Below, in pieces: positions 10,725-19,803 of a stretch of DNA of 64,000 bases. A model generated the notes under the pieces. The model was not told the DNA's origin. It saw nothing but the letters and a program-made list of their open reading frames with translations, and did not search any database. Source of the stretch: Cryptosporangium arvum DSM 44712 (lineage in GTDB: Bacteria > Actinomycetota > Actinomycetes > Mycobacteriales > Cryptosporangiaceae); assembly GCF_000585375.1 (NCBI RefSeq), contig NZ_KK073874.1:3100001-3164000 (forward strand), written 5' to 3'. Each line of letters begins with the position of its first letter. The stretch's first letter is position 1. Both the position numbers and the translations under genes were made by a program.

Positions 10725-11498
10725 GTGACTGTTTTGTCGGCTTTAGTGGCCGCGCTGGAATCCGCTGACGTCGAGGTCGTCGACCTGACCGCGCCGCTCA
10801 GTCCGTCGACGCCGGTCCTGCAGCTGCCGCCGCCGTTCGCGAACACGATCCCGCTGAGCCTGGAGGCGGTCAGCGCGTTCGACGACGCGGGCCCGGCCTG
10901 GAAGTGGAACAACATCCACACCGGCGAGCACACCGGGACCCACCTGGACGCTCCGGCGCACTGGATCACCGCGCGCGACGGCGAGACCGTCGACGCGATC
11001 CCGCCGTCGAAGCTGATCGGCCCGGTCGTCGTGGTCGACGTGCGGGCGCAGGTCGCCGCGGACCCCGACTTCCTGCTCGAGCCCGAGCACGTCGAGGCGT
11101 GGGAGGCCGAGCACGGCCGGGTGCCCGACGGTGCCTGGCTGCTGCTGCGGACCGGGTGGAGCGCGCGCCAGGAGGACGCGGTCGCGTTCGCCAACGCCGA
11201 CGAGAACGGCCCGCACACCCCGGGCCCGTCGGCGCGGGCCGCGCGCTGGCTGGCGTCCGAGCGCACGATCGCCGGGTTCGGAGTCGAGACGGTCGGTATC
11301 GACGCGGGCGCCGCGGGCGGCTTCGAGCCGCCGTTCCCGGCGCACCACTTCCTGCTGGAGGCCGGCACGTACGGGCTCACCCAGCTGCGCAACCTCGAGA
11401 AGCTGCCGGCCACCGGGGCGGTGCTGGTCGTGAGCCCGCTGCCGATCGTCGGCGGCACGGGTAGCCCGAGCCGGGTGTTCGCACTGGTCGAGAAGTGA
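10725..11498 (+). CDS. Cyclase family protein (kynurenine formamidase-like hydrolase)
   Basis: 257-residue metal-dependent hydrolase of the cyclase family, which includes kynurenine formamidase and isatin hydrolase. The metal site motif HTGEHTGTHLDAPAHW spans residues 65-80. A second histidine-rich stretch, PFPAHHFLLEAG, lies in the C-terminal third. The GTG follows ggagggg. It overlaps the next gene, a ThDP enzyme, by 4 bp, so both belong to one pathway. Opening of a cyclic amide or ester followed by decarboxylation of a 2-oxo acid is an inference. Confidence 0.85.
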   Translation: MTVLSALVAALESADVEVVDLTAPLSPSTPVLQLPPPFANTIPLSLEAVSAFDDAGPAWKWNNIHTGEHTGTHLDAPAHWITARDGETVDAIPPSKLIGPVVVVDVRAQVAADPDFLLEPEHVEAWEAEHGRVPDGAWLLLRTGWSARQEDAVAFANADENGPHTPGPSARAARWLASERTIAGFGVETVGIDAGAAGGFEPPFPAHHFLLEAGTYGLTQLRNLEKLPATGAVLVVSPLPIVGGTGSPSRVFALVEK

Positions 11499-13096
11499 CG
11501 TCGGTCGCCGACGTCGTCGGTGCGCTGGTCGGGAGGCTCGGGGCCCGGTACGCGTTCGGTGTCGTCGGCAGCGGCAACTTCCACGTCACCAACGCGCTGA
11601 GGAACGCCGGGGTGGAGTTCGTCGCGACCCGCCACGAGGGTGGCGCCGCGACGATGGCCGACGCCTACGCCCGCACGTCCGGCGTCCCCGGGGTGCTGTC
11701 GCTGCACCAGGGCTGCGGGCTCACGAACGCGATGACCGGCATCGCCGAGGCCGCGAAGTCACGCACGCCGCTGCTCGTGCTCACCGCCGACACGGCCGCC
11801 TCGGCGGTGCGCTCGAACTTCCGTATCGATCAGGACGCGCTGGTACGCAGCGTCGGGGCGGTGCCCGAGCGGGTGTACGGCGCGTCGAGCGTCGCCGACG
11901 ACGTGGTGCGGGCCTGGCGCACCGCCCGCGACGGTCGGCGGACGGTCGTGCTCAACCTGCCGCTGGACGTGCAGGCCCAGAGCGCCGAGCTCGGCGACGT
12001 GCCGGAGGTGCCGGCTCCGGTACCGGTGCGTCCGGGGGAGGCGGCGGTGGAGGCGCTGGCCGCCGCGATCACCGCGGCGCGGCGCCCGGTGTTCGTCGGC
12101 GGGCGGGGCGCGCGTGGGCACGGCCCGGTGCTGCGCGAGCTCGCGGCGCGCACCGGGGCGCTGGTCGCCACGTCCGCGGTGGCGAAGGGGCTGTTCACCG
12201 GCGACCCGTTCGACCTCGGCATCTCCGGTGGGTTCGCGGATCCGCGTGCCGCGGACCTGATCCGCGGTGCGGACCTGCTGGTCGGCTGGGGCTGCTCGTT
12301 CACCATGTGGACGCTGCGCCACGGCCGGTTGATCGGCGAGGGCACCCGCCTGGTCCAGGTCGACGACGACCTGGCGGCGCTCGGCGCGAACCGGCCGATC
12401 GACCTGGGGGTGCACGGCGACGTGGGTGCCACGGCGGCGGGCCTGCTTCCCCGGCTGGAGCAGCGCGAGGGGTACCGACGACCCGGGCTGCTGGACGGCG
12501 GGCCCGGGTGGGGGCCGTTCGACCTCTCCAGCGCCGACCGGATCGATCCGCGCGCGCTCTCGGCCGAACTAGACCGGCGGCTGCCCGCGGAGCGCACGGT
12601 GGCCGTCGACTCGGGCAACTTCATGGGCTACCCGGCGGCGTTCCTGGGCGTGCCGGACGAGGCGGGGTTCTGCTTCACGCAGGCGTTCCAATCGATCGGG
12701 CTGGGGCTGGCCACCGCGGTGGGCGCCGCGCTGGCCCGCCCCGACCGGCTGACCGTGCTCGGCACCGGCGACGGCGGTCTGCTGATGGCCGCGGCCGAGC
12801 TGGACACCGTGGCCCGGCTCGGGTTGCCGCTGCTGATCGTGGTCTACGACGACGCCGCCTACGGCGCCGAGGTGCACCACTTCGGCGCCGGCGCGGACCT
12901 GTCGGCGGTGACGTTCCCGGAGACCGACATCGCCGCGGTCGCCCGCGGGTACGGGCTGCGCGGCGCCACCGTGCGCACGCTCGACGACCTGCGCGTGCTC
13001 GACACCTGGGATCGGCGTTCGGCGCTCCTGCTCGACGCGAAGATCGCCGACGACGGCGGATCGTGGTGGCTCGCGGAGGCGTTCCGCGGCCACTGA
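11495..13096 (+). CDS. Thiamine pyrophosphate-dependent enzyme (acetolactate synthase-like)
   Basis: 533 residues with the three-domain layout of the AHAS/pyruvate decarboxylase superfamily. The catalytic glutamate is E48 in ATRHEGGAATMADAYA. The central domain carries VFVGGRGARGHGPVL. The ThDP-Mg motif is GTGDGGLLMAAAELDTVARLGLP with the closing asparagine position replaced by D in VVYDDAAYGAE. The family carries out 2-oxo acid decarboxylation or carboligation; the exact reaction is not predictable. It is translationally coupled to the cyclase gene. Confidence 0.86.
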   Translation: MTSVADVVGALVGRLGARYAFGVVGSGNFHVTNALRNAGVEFVATRHEGGAATMADAYARTSGVPGVLSLHQGCGLTNAMTGIAEAAKSRTPLLVLTADTAASAVRSNFRIDQDALVRSVGAVPERVYGASSVADDVVRAWRTARDGRRTVVLNLPLDVQAQSAELGDVPEVPAPVPVRPGEAAVEALAAAITAARRPVFVGGRGARGHGPVLRELAARTGALVATSAVAKGLFTGDPFDLGISGGFADPRAADLIRGADLLVGWGCSFTMWTLRHGRLIGEGTRLVQVDDDLAALGANRPIDLGVHGDVGATAAGLLPRLEQREGYRRPGLLDGGPGWGPFDLSSADRIDPRALSAELDRRLPAERTVAVDSGNFMGYPAAFLGVPDEAGFCFTQAFQSIGLGLATAVGAALARPDRLTVLGTGDGGLLMAAAELDTVARLGLPLLIVVYDDAAYGAEVHHFGAGADLSAVTFPETDIAAVARGYGLRGATVRTLDDLRVLDTWDRRSALLLDAKIADDGGSWWLAEAFRGH

Positions 13097-13103
13097 TCCG
13101 GGG

Positions 13104-14180
13104 TCAGCCGCAGCACGCGAAGTCGGGCCCGAGGCTGATGCCGCCGATGAAGTGCGTCATCTCCTCGTCGGTGAAGCGGGCTCGTTCGTCGACCTCGACG
13201 ATGATCGACCGGCGGTCGTCGATCGTCATCAGGTAGGACGGGCCGTCCGCGGTGCCGAGGCGCCGGTACTTCGTCACGGTCCAGCGGCCGGCTTCGAACG
13301 TGCGCACCCGGATCGGGTTGTCGTGATCGTGGCCGGCCTGGACCCGGACGGTCACGACTCCGTGCAGGTCCAGGGAGCCGGGTTCGGGACGCATGGCCTC
13401 GTAGTCGCCGTCCGGCTCGAGGAACTCGTAGATCGACCGGCGGGGTCCGGTGAGGGCGCCGCCCACCGTCAGGCCGGGCGGAGCGGTCGCGAACCGTAGC
13501 TGGTCGGAGATCGGCGTCTCCTGCGCGGTGATGCCGCGGGCGATGCCCGCGAGATCGTCCGGGGTGACCCCGAGCGGCCGCGTTTCGGCCCGGTGGGACG
13601 CGGAGATCTGGACCCAGACGCCGAAAGCGCGGTGGAAGTAGGTCAACTCCAGGTAGGGGCCACCCTTGTAGTTCGAACCGGCCCGCTCCTGGATGCCGCC
13701 CCGGGGACGCGGGGGAACGACGTAGACGTCCGCCCGGAGGTTGCCGACCGGGATCGTGCTGTACGTCCCGAGCCCCATGCTCGGGACCAGCCGCACCCGG
13801 CTGATCCGGACCTGGATCCAGGCGTCCGGCCTGGTGTCCTGCTGGCTGGTGAACAGCCAGTTGCCCGGGGTGTCGAGCATGACCTGCGCCGCCGGGAAGT
13901 TCGTCGGCATCGGACCGACGCCGACCGGAGACGGCGGGACGACGCCGGGGCCCGCGCTCGGGCGTTGCGCGGGCACCAGCCGGTCCTGGCGGTCGGTGGA
14001 CCACGCCACGGTTCCGGCGGCCAGGAGCACGACCACGGCGACGGCGCTCACCAGGGCCCGGCGGCGGTTGCGGCGGCGGCGGATCCGGATGTGGACACCG
14101 GCGAGCAGCCGCTCGGGCTCGGAGACGCTGTCGGCCTTCTCGGTGAGCATCCACCGCACGGCCTGGTCGACCTCGTTCAT
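13104..14180 (-). CDS. Membrane-anchored protein coupled to a sigma factor (putative anti-sigma)
   Basis: 358 residues. A cytoplasmic N-terminus (MNEVDQAVRWMLTEKADSVSEPERLLAGV) and a basic stretch (RIRRRRNRRR) precede a single membrane helix at about 41-58, then a long extracytoplasmic domain without a recognised fold. This layout, and the 4-bp ATGA overlap with the upstream sigma factor gene, fit a membrane partner that restrains or tunes the sigma factor. No zinc-binding anti-sigma (ZAS) motif is visible, so direct anti-sigma action is unproven. Confidence 0.75.
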   Translation of the reverse strand: MNEVDQAVRWMLTEKADSVSEPERLLAGVHIRIRRRRNRRRALVSAVAVVVLLAAGTVAWSTDRQDRLVPAQRPSAGPGVVPPSPVGVGPMPTNFPAAQVMLDTPGNWLFTSQQDTRPDAWIQVRISRVRLVPSMGLGTYSTIPVGNLRADVYVVPPRPRGGIQERAGSNYKGGPYLELTYFHRAFGVWVQISASHRAETRPLGVTPDDLAGIARGITAQETPISDQLRFATAPPGLTVGGALTGPRRSIYEFLEPDGDYEAMRPEPGSLDLHGVVTVRVQAGHDHDNPIRVRTFEAGRWTVTKYRRLGTADGPSYLMTIDDRRSIIVEVDERARFTDEEMTHFIGGISLGPDFACCG

Positions 14181-14671
14181 CGGACTTCGCCTCCCACGGT
14201 GTGGATCTCGTCGCGGAGCCGGGCGAGGCCGCGGCTGACGTGGCTGCGGACGGTGGCCACCGAGCAGTTCAGGAGCCGGCTGATCTCGTCGTCGTCCAGA
14301 TCCTCGTAGAAGCGGAGGACGACCGCGGCCCGCTGCTGGCGGGGCAGGCCGGAGAGCGCGTGCCAGAGCGCGTCGCGCTGGGCGAGCGTCTCGGCGTAGT
14401 CGGTTCCGCCCGGCGCGTCGACCGTGAGCTCGGACGGTGTCTCGCCGGACGAGCGGCGCCGCCGCCAGGACAGGTACTGACGCAGGATCGCGGTGCGGAC
14501 GTAGGCGTTGGGGTCGTCGTCGCGGCGCAGGCGGGACCAGCGTCCGTGCACTTTGGCCAGTGCCTCCTGCAGCACGTCCTCGGCGAGGTGGTAGTCGCCG
14601 GTGAGCAGGTAGGCGAACCGCAGCAGCGCCCGGCCGCGCTCGGTCACGTAGTCGTCGAACCCCAAAGGCAC
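14177..14671 (-). CDS. RNA polymerase sigma factor, SigE family (ECF)
   Basis: 164-residue group IV sigma factor. Region 2 reads LLRFAYLLTGDYHLAEDVLQEALAKVHGRW; region 4 reads ALSGLPRQQRAAVVLRFYEDLDDDEISRLLNCSVATVRSHVSRGLARL. The length and motifs match the actinobacterial SigE-family ECFs that pair with membrane proteins. The start is GTG at 14671. The downstream overlapping membrane gene is its probable regulator. Confidence 0.92.
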   Translation of the reverse strand: MPLGFDDYVTERGRALLRFAYLLTGDYHLAEDVLQEALAKVHGRWSRLRRDDDPNAYVRTAILRQYLSWRRRRSSGETPSELTVDAPGGTDYAETLAQRDALWHALSGLPRQQRAAVVLRFYEDLDDDEISRLLNCSVATVRSHVSRGLARLRDEIHTVGGEVR

Positions 14672-14783
14672 TTCGGCCCCTCTCGTTCCGCCGTCCCCTT
14701 CTCTACGCGGCGAGGGCTCGGTTTGTGGAACGCGGACCCGACGATTTTTCGCCGGTCGGCCCGGCGGGCGCCGCGATCGCGGG

Positions 14784-16355
14784 TCAGGCCAGGCCTAGGC
14801 GGGGCCAGTCCGCGAGGTCGGCGAGCAGCTGCCGGTCGTGGGTCGCGACGACGACCGCGGCCGGGGTCGAGCGCAGCGCCGCGGTCAGCTCGTCGACGAG
14901 CAGCGGCGAGAGGTGGTTGGTCGGCTCGTCGAGCAGGATCAGCTCGGGCCGTTCGGCCAGCCGCAGCGCCAGGTCGAGCCGCCGCTGCTGGCCCAGCGAG
15001 AGCCGGCCCACCGCGGTGTGCCGGGCCTGGCGGTCCAGCAGCCCGGTGGCGGCCAGCGAGCCCTCCCCGGCGTAGAGCTCGGCCGCGGTCCGGTCGGCCG
15101 GCCACTGCGGGACCTCCTGGGCCAGCCGGGCGATCCGCGCCCCGGCGGCCCGCGTCACGGTGCCGGTGTCCGGGGCCAGCGCCCCGCCGAGCACCGCGAG
15201 CAGCGTCGACTTGCCGGTGCCGTTCGCGCCGGTGATCAGCAGCCGGTCACCGGCGTCGAGCACCACCGAGGCCGGGGCCAGCCGGCCGGTCACGCCCACC
15301 CCGGACGCGCGCACGAGCGTGGTGCCCCGCCGGGCCGGCAGCGCGGGCCAGCGCAGCACCGGTTCGGGCTCCGGCACGGTCGCGCGGTGCGCGTCGAGCG
15401 CGGCCCGCTCGCGGTTGAGCGCCTGCACCACGCCCGGGGCCCGGGACTGGCGCTGGTGCTTCCCGGTGCCCTTCGGCGGCCGCCAGCCGGTGTCGAGCCG
15501 GTCCCGGGCCTGTTCCACGGCGACCGTGAGCCGCCGGTGCTCGGCCTGCTGCTCCGCGTACTCCTGCTCCCAGCGCTCCCGGTCGCGCCGGTGCCCCTCC
15601 TGCCAGGCCGGGTAGGCCCCCACGTACCGGTGCGGCCGGCCGTCGGCGCTCGGGTCCAGGTCCAGGAACTCGTTCGCGACGTCGTGCAGCAGCGCGCGGT
15701 CGTGGCTGACCAGCGCGACCCCGCCGGAGTGGCCGCGCAGCCGGTCGGTGAGGAAGGCGAGCCCGTCGGCGTCGAGATGGTTGCTCGGTTCGTCCAGCAG
15801 CAGGATGTCGTGGTGCGCGCCGAGCAGGCAGGCCAGGCGCACGCGGTAGCGCTGCCCCACCGAGAGCGTGGTCAGTGCGCGGGAACGGTCCGGGCACGCG
15901 TTCAACGCCGCGAGCGCGACGTCCACCCGCCGGGTCGCGTCCCACGCGCCCAGCCGGGTCGCGGCGTCCAGCGCCGCCGCGTACCGGTCGGCCGAGCCGT
16001 CCGGATCGGACGTCAGCGCGGCGGTGGCCTCGTCGAGCGCGCGCAGGGCGGCCCGGGACGGTGCGACCGCCTCGTCGGTGAGCGTGCCGACGGTCTCGCC
16101 GGACCGGCTCTCCAGGGCCTGGCGGGCCAGCCCGACCGTCCCGGCCCGGCGCACGACGCCGGAGTCGGGCGCGCGCACCCCGGCCAGGACGTGCAGCAGG
16201 GTGGTCTTGCCCCGCCCGTTCTCCCCGACGATCGCGAGCCGGGAACGGGGGGAGACGGTGACCGACACGTCGTTCAGGACGGTCCGGGCACCGAGGGTGA
16301 CGGTGATGGCGTCAGCACGCAGATGGGCGCGCTCGCCCACGGAAAGAACAGACAT
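14784..16355 (-). CDS. ABC-F family ATPase, probable antibiotic-resistance ribosome protection protein
   Basis: 523 residues, two ABC domains and no membrane part. Walker A motifs are GENGRGKT (44-51) and GANGTGKS (second half); signatures are LSVGQ (164-168) and LSLGQ; Walker B motifs are [11 protein letters not shown] and [13 protein letters not shown] basic interdomain linker with [25 protein letters not shown] fits the P-site tRNA-interacting motif of ABC-F proteins. It is preceded by a 14-codon leader ORF with the MRLR motif typical of macrolide-dependent ribosome stalling and by two hairpins. Drug-induced expression and resistance to macrolides or similar 50S drugs are therefore likely. 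Housekeeping translation factors are an alternative. Confidence 0.88.
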   Translation of the reverse strand: MSVLSVGERAHLRADAITVTLGARTVLNDVSVTVSPRSRLAIVGENGRGKTTLLHVLAGVRAPDSGVVRRAGTVGLARQALESRSGETVGTLTDEAVAPSRAALRALDEATAALTSDPDGSADRYAAALDAATRLGAWDATRRVDVALAALNACPDRSRALTTLSVGQRYRVRLACLLGAHHDILLLDEPSNHLDADGLAFLTDRLRGHSGGVALVSHDRALLHDVANEFLDLDPSADGRPHRYVGAYPAWQEGHRRDRERWEQEYAEQQAEHRRLTVAVEQARDRLDTGWRPPKGTGKHQRQSRAPGVVQALNRERAALDAHRATVPEPEPVLRWPALPARRGTTLVRASGVGVTGRLAPASVVLDAGDRLLITGANGTGKSTLLAVLGGALAPDTGTVTRAAGARIARLAQEVPQWPADRTAAELYAGEGSLAATGLLDRQARHTAVGRLSLGQQRRLDLALRLAERPELILLDEPTNHLSPLLVDELTAALRSTPAAVVVATHDRQLLADLADWPRLGLA

Positions 16356-16381
16356 CGCACAGCTCCGCAGCTCGGAATCGA

Positions 16382-16410
16382 GCCGGGCAGCACGGGATCA
16401 GCCGCCCGGC
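16382..16410 (-). promoter_or_regulatory. Second hairpin in the ABC-F leader (attenuator element)
   Basis: Seven-base arms (16404-16410 and 16382-16388) around a 15-base loop, between the leader peptide and the ABC-F ATG. It may act as a terminator or as a switch with the upstream hairpin. Confidence 0.4.
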
Positions 16411-16448
16411 AGAGGACCGGAACGGCGGAGCATCAACGAGTGAGGGCG

Positions 16449-16464
16449 CCGCCGTCAGCGGCGG
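16449..16464 (-). promoter_or_regulatory. Hairpin over the leader-peptide stop codon
   Basis: CCGCCG/CGGCGG arms with a 4-base loop that contains the leader TGA. A ribosome stalled on the RLRIRR codons would cover the 5' arm and alter downstream folding, as expected for attenuation. Confidence 0.5.
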
Positions 16465-16499
16465 ATGCGGAGCCTCATCGAGGCGACACCTGTGTGCAT
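16455..16499 (-). CDS. Putative stalling leader peptide MHTGVASMRLRIRR upstream of ABC-F gene
   Basis: A 14-codon ORF on the same strand as the ABC-F gene, 99 bp upstream of its start. The product MHTGVASMRLRIRR contains MRLR, the macrolide arrest motif known from ErmDL-type leaders ((+)x(+) motif), followed by RIRR directly before TGA. The stop lies in a GC hairpin and a second hairpin follows. What is seen is the ORF, the motif and the folds. Drug-dependent arrest leading to ABC-F induction is inferred from the erm/ABC-F paradigm. It is too short for standard gene finders. Confidence 0.7.
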   Translation of the reverse strand: MHTGVASMRLRIRR

Positions 16500-16509
16500 G
16501 CGCGGCACG

Positions 16510-17394
16510 CTACCCGACGAACTCCCGGATCAGCGACGCCATTTCGGCCGGGCGGTCGCTCTGCACCGCGTGCCCGGCGCCCTCCACCACCGCGATCCGC
16601 AGCGTCGGCAACCGCCGCTGCGCCTCCCGGGCGTCGGCGTCGGTGACGAACGCCGACTCGCCACCCCGGACGAGCATCGTCGGCATCGTCAGCGTGGCCA
16701 GGTCGTCCCAGAGCAGCGCGCCGGCGTCGGTGAGCGTCGGGTCGGAGCGGTCGTAGCGCCACGTCCACCGGCCGTCGGGCAACTGCCGGGTGTTGTGGAC
16801 GACGCCCCGCCGGACCGCGGAGGCCGGCCGCCGGGGCGAGGCGGCCACGGCGGCGTCCACCATCTCCTCGAGCGTGTCGAACGTCCGCGGCCCCCGGGTC
16901 AGCGCCACCGCGCCCCGCTCCCGGTCGGTCATCCGGGCGTAGGCGTCGCGTGACCCCGGGGTCGCGTCCACGAGCATCGCCCGGCGCACCAGGTCGGGCC
17001 GGGCGGCCGCGAGCCGCACCGTGGTCAGCGCGCCCAGCGACATGCCGATCACCGCGGCGGCGTCCGGAGCGCGCCGCTCGACCACCGTCGCCACGGCGTG
17101 CGCGTTGCGCACCGGCCCGTAGTCCCGGTCGTCCCGCCAGGACGAATGCCCGTGGCCGGGCAGGTCGATGGCGATCGCCGGGCGGCCCAGTAACAGCGCG
17201 ACCAGGTCCCAGGTGTGCGCGTTCTGGCCGCCGCCGTGCAGGAACACCAGTTCCGGCTCGGAGTCGCCCCAGGTGAGGACGCTGACGTGCCGTCCGGGCG
17301 AAGTTTCAATCGCGCTGCGGGTGACGCGCGGGACGCGTTCGGGCCCGACCCCGAGCTCGTCGGCGGCCTCGGTCAGGATCGAGAATTCGTCCAC
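16510..17394 (-). CDS. Alpha/beta hydrolase
   Basis: 294 residues. The nucleophile elbow is GMSLGA (about residue 118) and the oxyanion region is FLHGGGQNAHTWDL. The acid is probably in MLVRGGESAFVTDADA, and the catalytic histidine is in VEGAGHAVQSDRP near the C-terminus. The GTG start at 17394 overlaps the end of the PP2C phosphatase gene by 22 bp, implying translational coupling, though a functional link is unclear. The substrate is unknown; esterase, lipase or C-C hydrolase are possible. Confidence 0.87.
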   Translation of the reverse strand: MDEFSILTEAADELGVGPERVPRVTRSAIETSPGRHVSVLTWGDSEPELVFLHGGGQNAHTWDLVALLLGRPAIAIDLPGHGHSSWRDDRDYGPVRNAHAVATVVERRAPDAAAVIGMSLGALTTVRLAAARPDLVRRAMLVDATPGSRDAYARMTDRERGAVALTRGPRTFDTLEEMVDAAVAASPRRPASAVRRGVVHNTRQLPDGRWTWRYDRSDPTLTDAGALLWDDLATLTMPTMLVRGGESAFVTDADAREAQRRLPTLRIAVVEGAGHAVQSDRPAEMASLIREFVG

Positions 17395-18944
17395 TGTTCG
17401 AGAGTATGCACCCGCAGCACCGCGAGGACGACGTCGTCCTCACTCGTCGGTCCGAAGGCCTCCAGAAGGTGGTCACACAGTTCGTCGGCGGTCCGGTGCG
17501 GCCGCCCGGCCAGCGTGTCGACCAGACGGCCGAGCCCGTCGTCGAGGGACTGGCCGCGCCGCTCCACCAGGCCGTCGGTGTAGAACACGAGACTGGAACC
17601 GGGTTCAAGCACGATCGTGTGGTCCGAGCGCGCCGCGTTCGGGTGCACACCGATCAGCAGTTCCGGCCGGGTGTAGAGGAGCGTGACGGTCCCGTCGGCG
17701 GTGACGAGCGCGGGCGGCGGGTGCCCGGCGTTCGTCCAGCGCACCTCCCGCCGGCCCTGCGGCCCTTCCCGCTCGACGTGCGCGAGCACGACCGTGGCGA
17801 ATGCGCCGACGTGCAGCCCGTGCAGGGCGTCGTCGAGGGCGGCGAGCACCCGGGACGGGAAGTGGCGCAGCGTGTACGAGATGCCGCGCAGGAGGTTGCG
17901 CAGCTGACCCATGAGCGCGGCGGCGTCCATGTCGTGCCCGGTGACGTCGCCGACCGCCATCGTCAACCGGCCGTCGGGGAGTTCGAACGCGTCGTACCAG
18001 TCGCCGCCGACCTGGGCCTGCTCCAGCGCGGAGCGGTAGCGCACCGCGATGTCCAGGCCGTCGGGCTTCGGCGGCGGCGTGAGCAGGCTGCGCTGCAGGC
18101 TCTCGGACATCCGCCGTTCGAGCTCCGCGGTGCGACGCTCGGCGTCACGCTGGCGGGCCCGGCTGAGCGCCTGCGACAGCGCCGTCCCGATCAGCCGGAC
18201 GAACCCGAGGTATCGCTCGTCGAGCGGGAGGTGCGGGCTGAGCCGGGCGACGAACGTGGCGTCGGGCTCGGTGCTCAGCCGCAGGTGAGCGACCGGTCCG
18301 GGCTCCAGCGCGAAGTCCTGGCCGGGCGGCAACGAGCCCGGGACCCGGATCGCGACGTCCGGGAAGTCGGCCGGGCTCTCACGCAGCACGCCGAGCGCCA
18401 CCGCGTCGAGCTCCTGCGGGTGCTCGAGGTGGCCGAGCCGGTCGGAGAGCCGGCTGAGCAGCGCCAGCCGGCGGCGGTCGACCAGCTCGTGGGTCGTCTC
18501 CGACGCGATGTCGATGACCCCCTCGATCGTGTCGTCGGGGCCGTACACCGCGGAGTACGAGTAGGTGAAGTACGTTTCCTCGGCGAACCCGTGCCGGTCC
18601 ATCATCAGCAGCTGGTTCTCGGCCCAGGTGGTGCCCCGGCCGGTCGCGACCGAGTCGAGCAGCGGCCCGATCGTGTCCCAGATCTCGCCGAACACGTCGA
18701 TCGCGGACCGGCCCAGCGCGCCGGGGTGCTTGTCGCCGATCAGCTGCACGTAGGCCTCGTTGTAGACGAGCACGTACGTGGGTCCCCACAGCAGCGTCAC
18801 CGGGAACCGGCTGTTCAGCGCGAGGTCGACCGTGCTGCGCAGCGTCGGGCTCCAGGACTCGACCGGCCCGAGCGGCGTCGCGGCCCAGTCGACGCCGCGG
18901 TAGGCGTCACGCAGGGCGCCGGCGGCATCGAAGAGGTCTCGCAC
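17373..18944 (-). CDS. PAS/GAF-containing PP2C (SpoIIE-type) serine phosphatase
   Basis: 523 residues. An N-terminal PAS-like domain (FPVTLLWGPTYVLVYNEAYVQLIGDKHPGALG) is followed by a GAF-like middle and the SpoIIE phosphatase domain (VGGDWYDAFELPDGRLTMAVGDVTGHDMDAAALMGQLRNLLRG; metal aspartates in GGDW, GDVTGHD and FYTDGLVE). Such proteins dephosphorylate anti-sigma antagonists in stress signalling. I chose the GTG at 18944, just before the PAS domain; upstream sequence in frame overlaps the divergent IclR gene. No sigma or STAS gene is adjacent, but a STAS-like gene lies at 36.2 kb. Confidence 0.88.
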   Translation of the reverse strand: MRDLFDAAGALRDAYRGVDWAATPLGPVESWSPTLRSTVDLALNSRFPVTLLWGPTYVLVYNEAYVQLIGDKHPGALGRSAIDVFGEIWDTIGPLLDSVATGRGTTWAENQLLMMDRHGFAEETYFTYSYSAVYGPDDTIEGVIDIASETTHELVDRRRLALLSRLSDRLGHLEHPQELDAVALGVLRESPADFPDVAIRVPGSLPPGQDFALEPGPVAHLRLSTEPDATFVARLSPHLPLDERYLGFVRLIGTALSQALSRARQRDAERRTAELERRMSESLQRSLLTPPPKPDGLDIAVRYRSALEQAQVGGDWYDAFELPDGRLTMAVGDVTGHDMDAAALMGQLRNLLRGISYTLRHFPSRVLAALDDALHGLHVGAFATVVLAHVEREGPQGRREVRWTNAGHPPPALVTADGTVTLLYTRPELLIGVHPNAARSDHTIVLEPGSSLVFYTDGLVERRGQSLDDGLGRLVDTLAGRPHRTADELCDHLLEAFGPTSEDDVVLAVLRVHTLEQWTNSRS

Positions 18945-19019
18945 GCGGCGAACTGTAACTAGTGGGACAGGTGTTCGCCGGTTTCGGGGGCGCCGTGTCG
19001 GGCCTGGGAGTATGCGTGC

Positions 19020-19799
19020 ATGCAGGGTCGAGCCGTCACGTCGCGGGCGTTGCGCCTGCTCGGTGCGTTCGACGCCGAGCATCCGCGGCTCCGGCTGTCC
19101 GCGCTCGCCCGGCGGGGCGGCCTGCCGCTGAGCACCGCCCACCGGCTGGTCGCCGAACTCGAGGAGTGGGGCGCCCTCGACCGCGAGCCCGATGGCGCCT
19201 ACGTCGTCGGGCGGCGGATCTGGCAGCTCGCGCTGCTGGCCCCGATCCACGGCGAGCTACGTGAGATCGCGATGCCGTACCTCGAGGACGTCCACCGCGC
19301 GACCGGCGAGAACGTGCACCTGGCGATCCGCGACGGCGGGCACTCGCTGTACATCGAGCGGATTTGGAGCCGCGCGTCGGTGCCGCTGGAGAGCAAGGTC
19401 GGGCGCCGGTTGCCGCTGCACGCGACGGCCGCGGGAAAGGCGCTGCTGGCCGCGGCGGCCCCGGAGGTCGTCGAGGCCGCGCTGGCCGCGCCGGAGCGGC
19501 TGACCCCGCACACGGTCACCGACCCGGCGGCGCTGCGCCGCGACCTGGCCGAGGTGCGCTCCCGCGGGTACGCGTACAGCGCCGGGGAGGCCACGCCCGG
19601 CACCTGGTCGATCGCGGTCGGCGTCCCGGGGCCGCTCCGCACCACGCTGGCGTCGCTCGCCGTGGTCGCGGGCGGCCCGGACGACCCGGGTACCGCGACC
19701 GGACCGGAGCTGCGCCGGCTCGCGGCCGTCCTGATGGTCGCCGCGTCCGCCCTCGGCCGCGAGCTCGGCAAAACGGCTTGGTCACGGGGGCCAGTCTGA
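19020..19799 (+). CDS. IclR family transcriptional regulator
   Basis: 259 residues. An N-terminal winged helix (RALRLLGAFDAEHPRLRLSALARRGGLPLSTAHRLVAELEEWGAL) and a C-terminal IclR effector domain (GRRLPLHATAAGKALLAAAAPEVVEAAL; RSRGYAYSAGEATPGTWSIAVGVPG) match the family end to end. IclR proteins usually control aromatic or small-carbon catabolism. There is no obvious catabolic partner: the next gene downstream is a broken methyltransferase. Confidence 0.92.
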   Translation: MQGRAVTSRALRLLGAFDAEHPRLRLSALARRGGLPLSTAHRLVAELEEWGALDREPDGAYVVGRRIWQLALLAPIHGELREIAMPYLEDVHRATGENVHLAIRDGGHSLYIERIWSRASVPLESKVGRRLPLHATAAGKALLAAAAPEVVEAALAAPERLTPHTVTDPAALRRDLAEVRSRGYAYSAGEATPGTWSIAVGVPGPLRTTLASLAVVAGGPDDPGTATGPELRRLAAVLMVAASALGRELGKTAWSRGPV

Positions 19800-19803
19800 A
19801 CCC

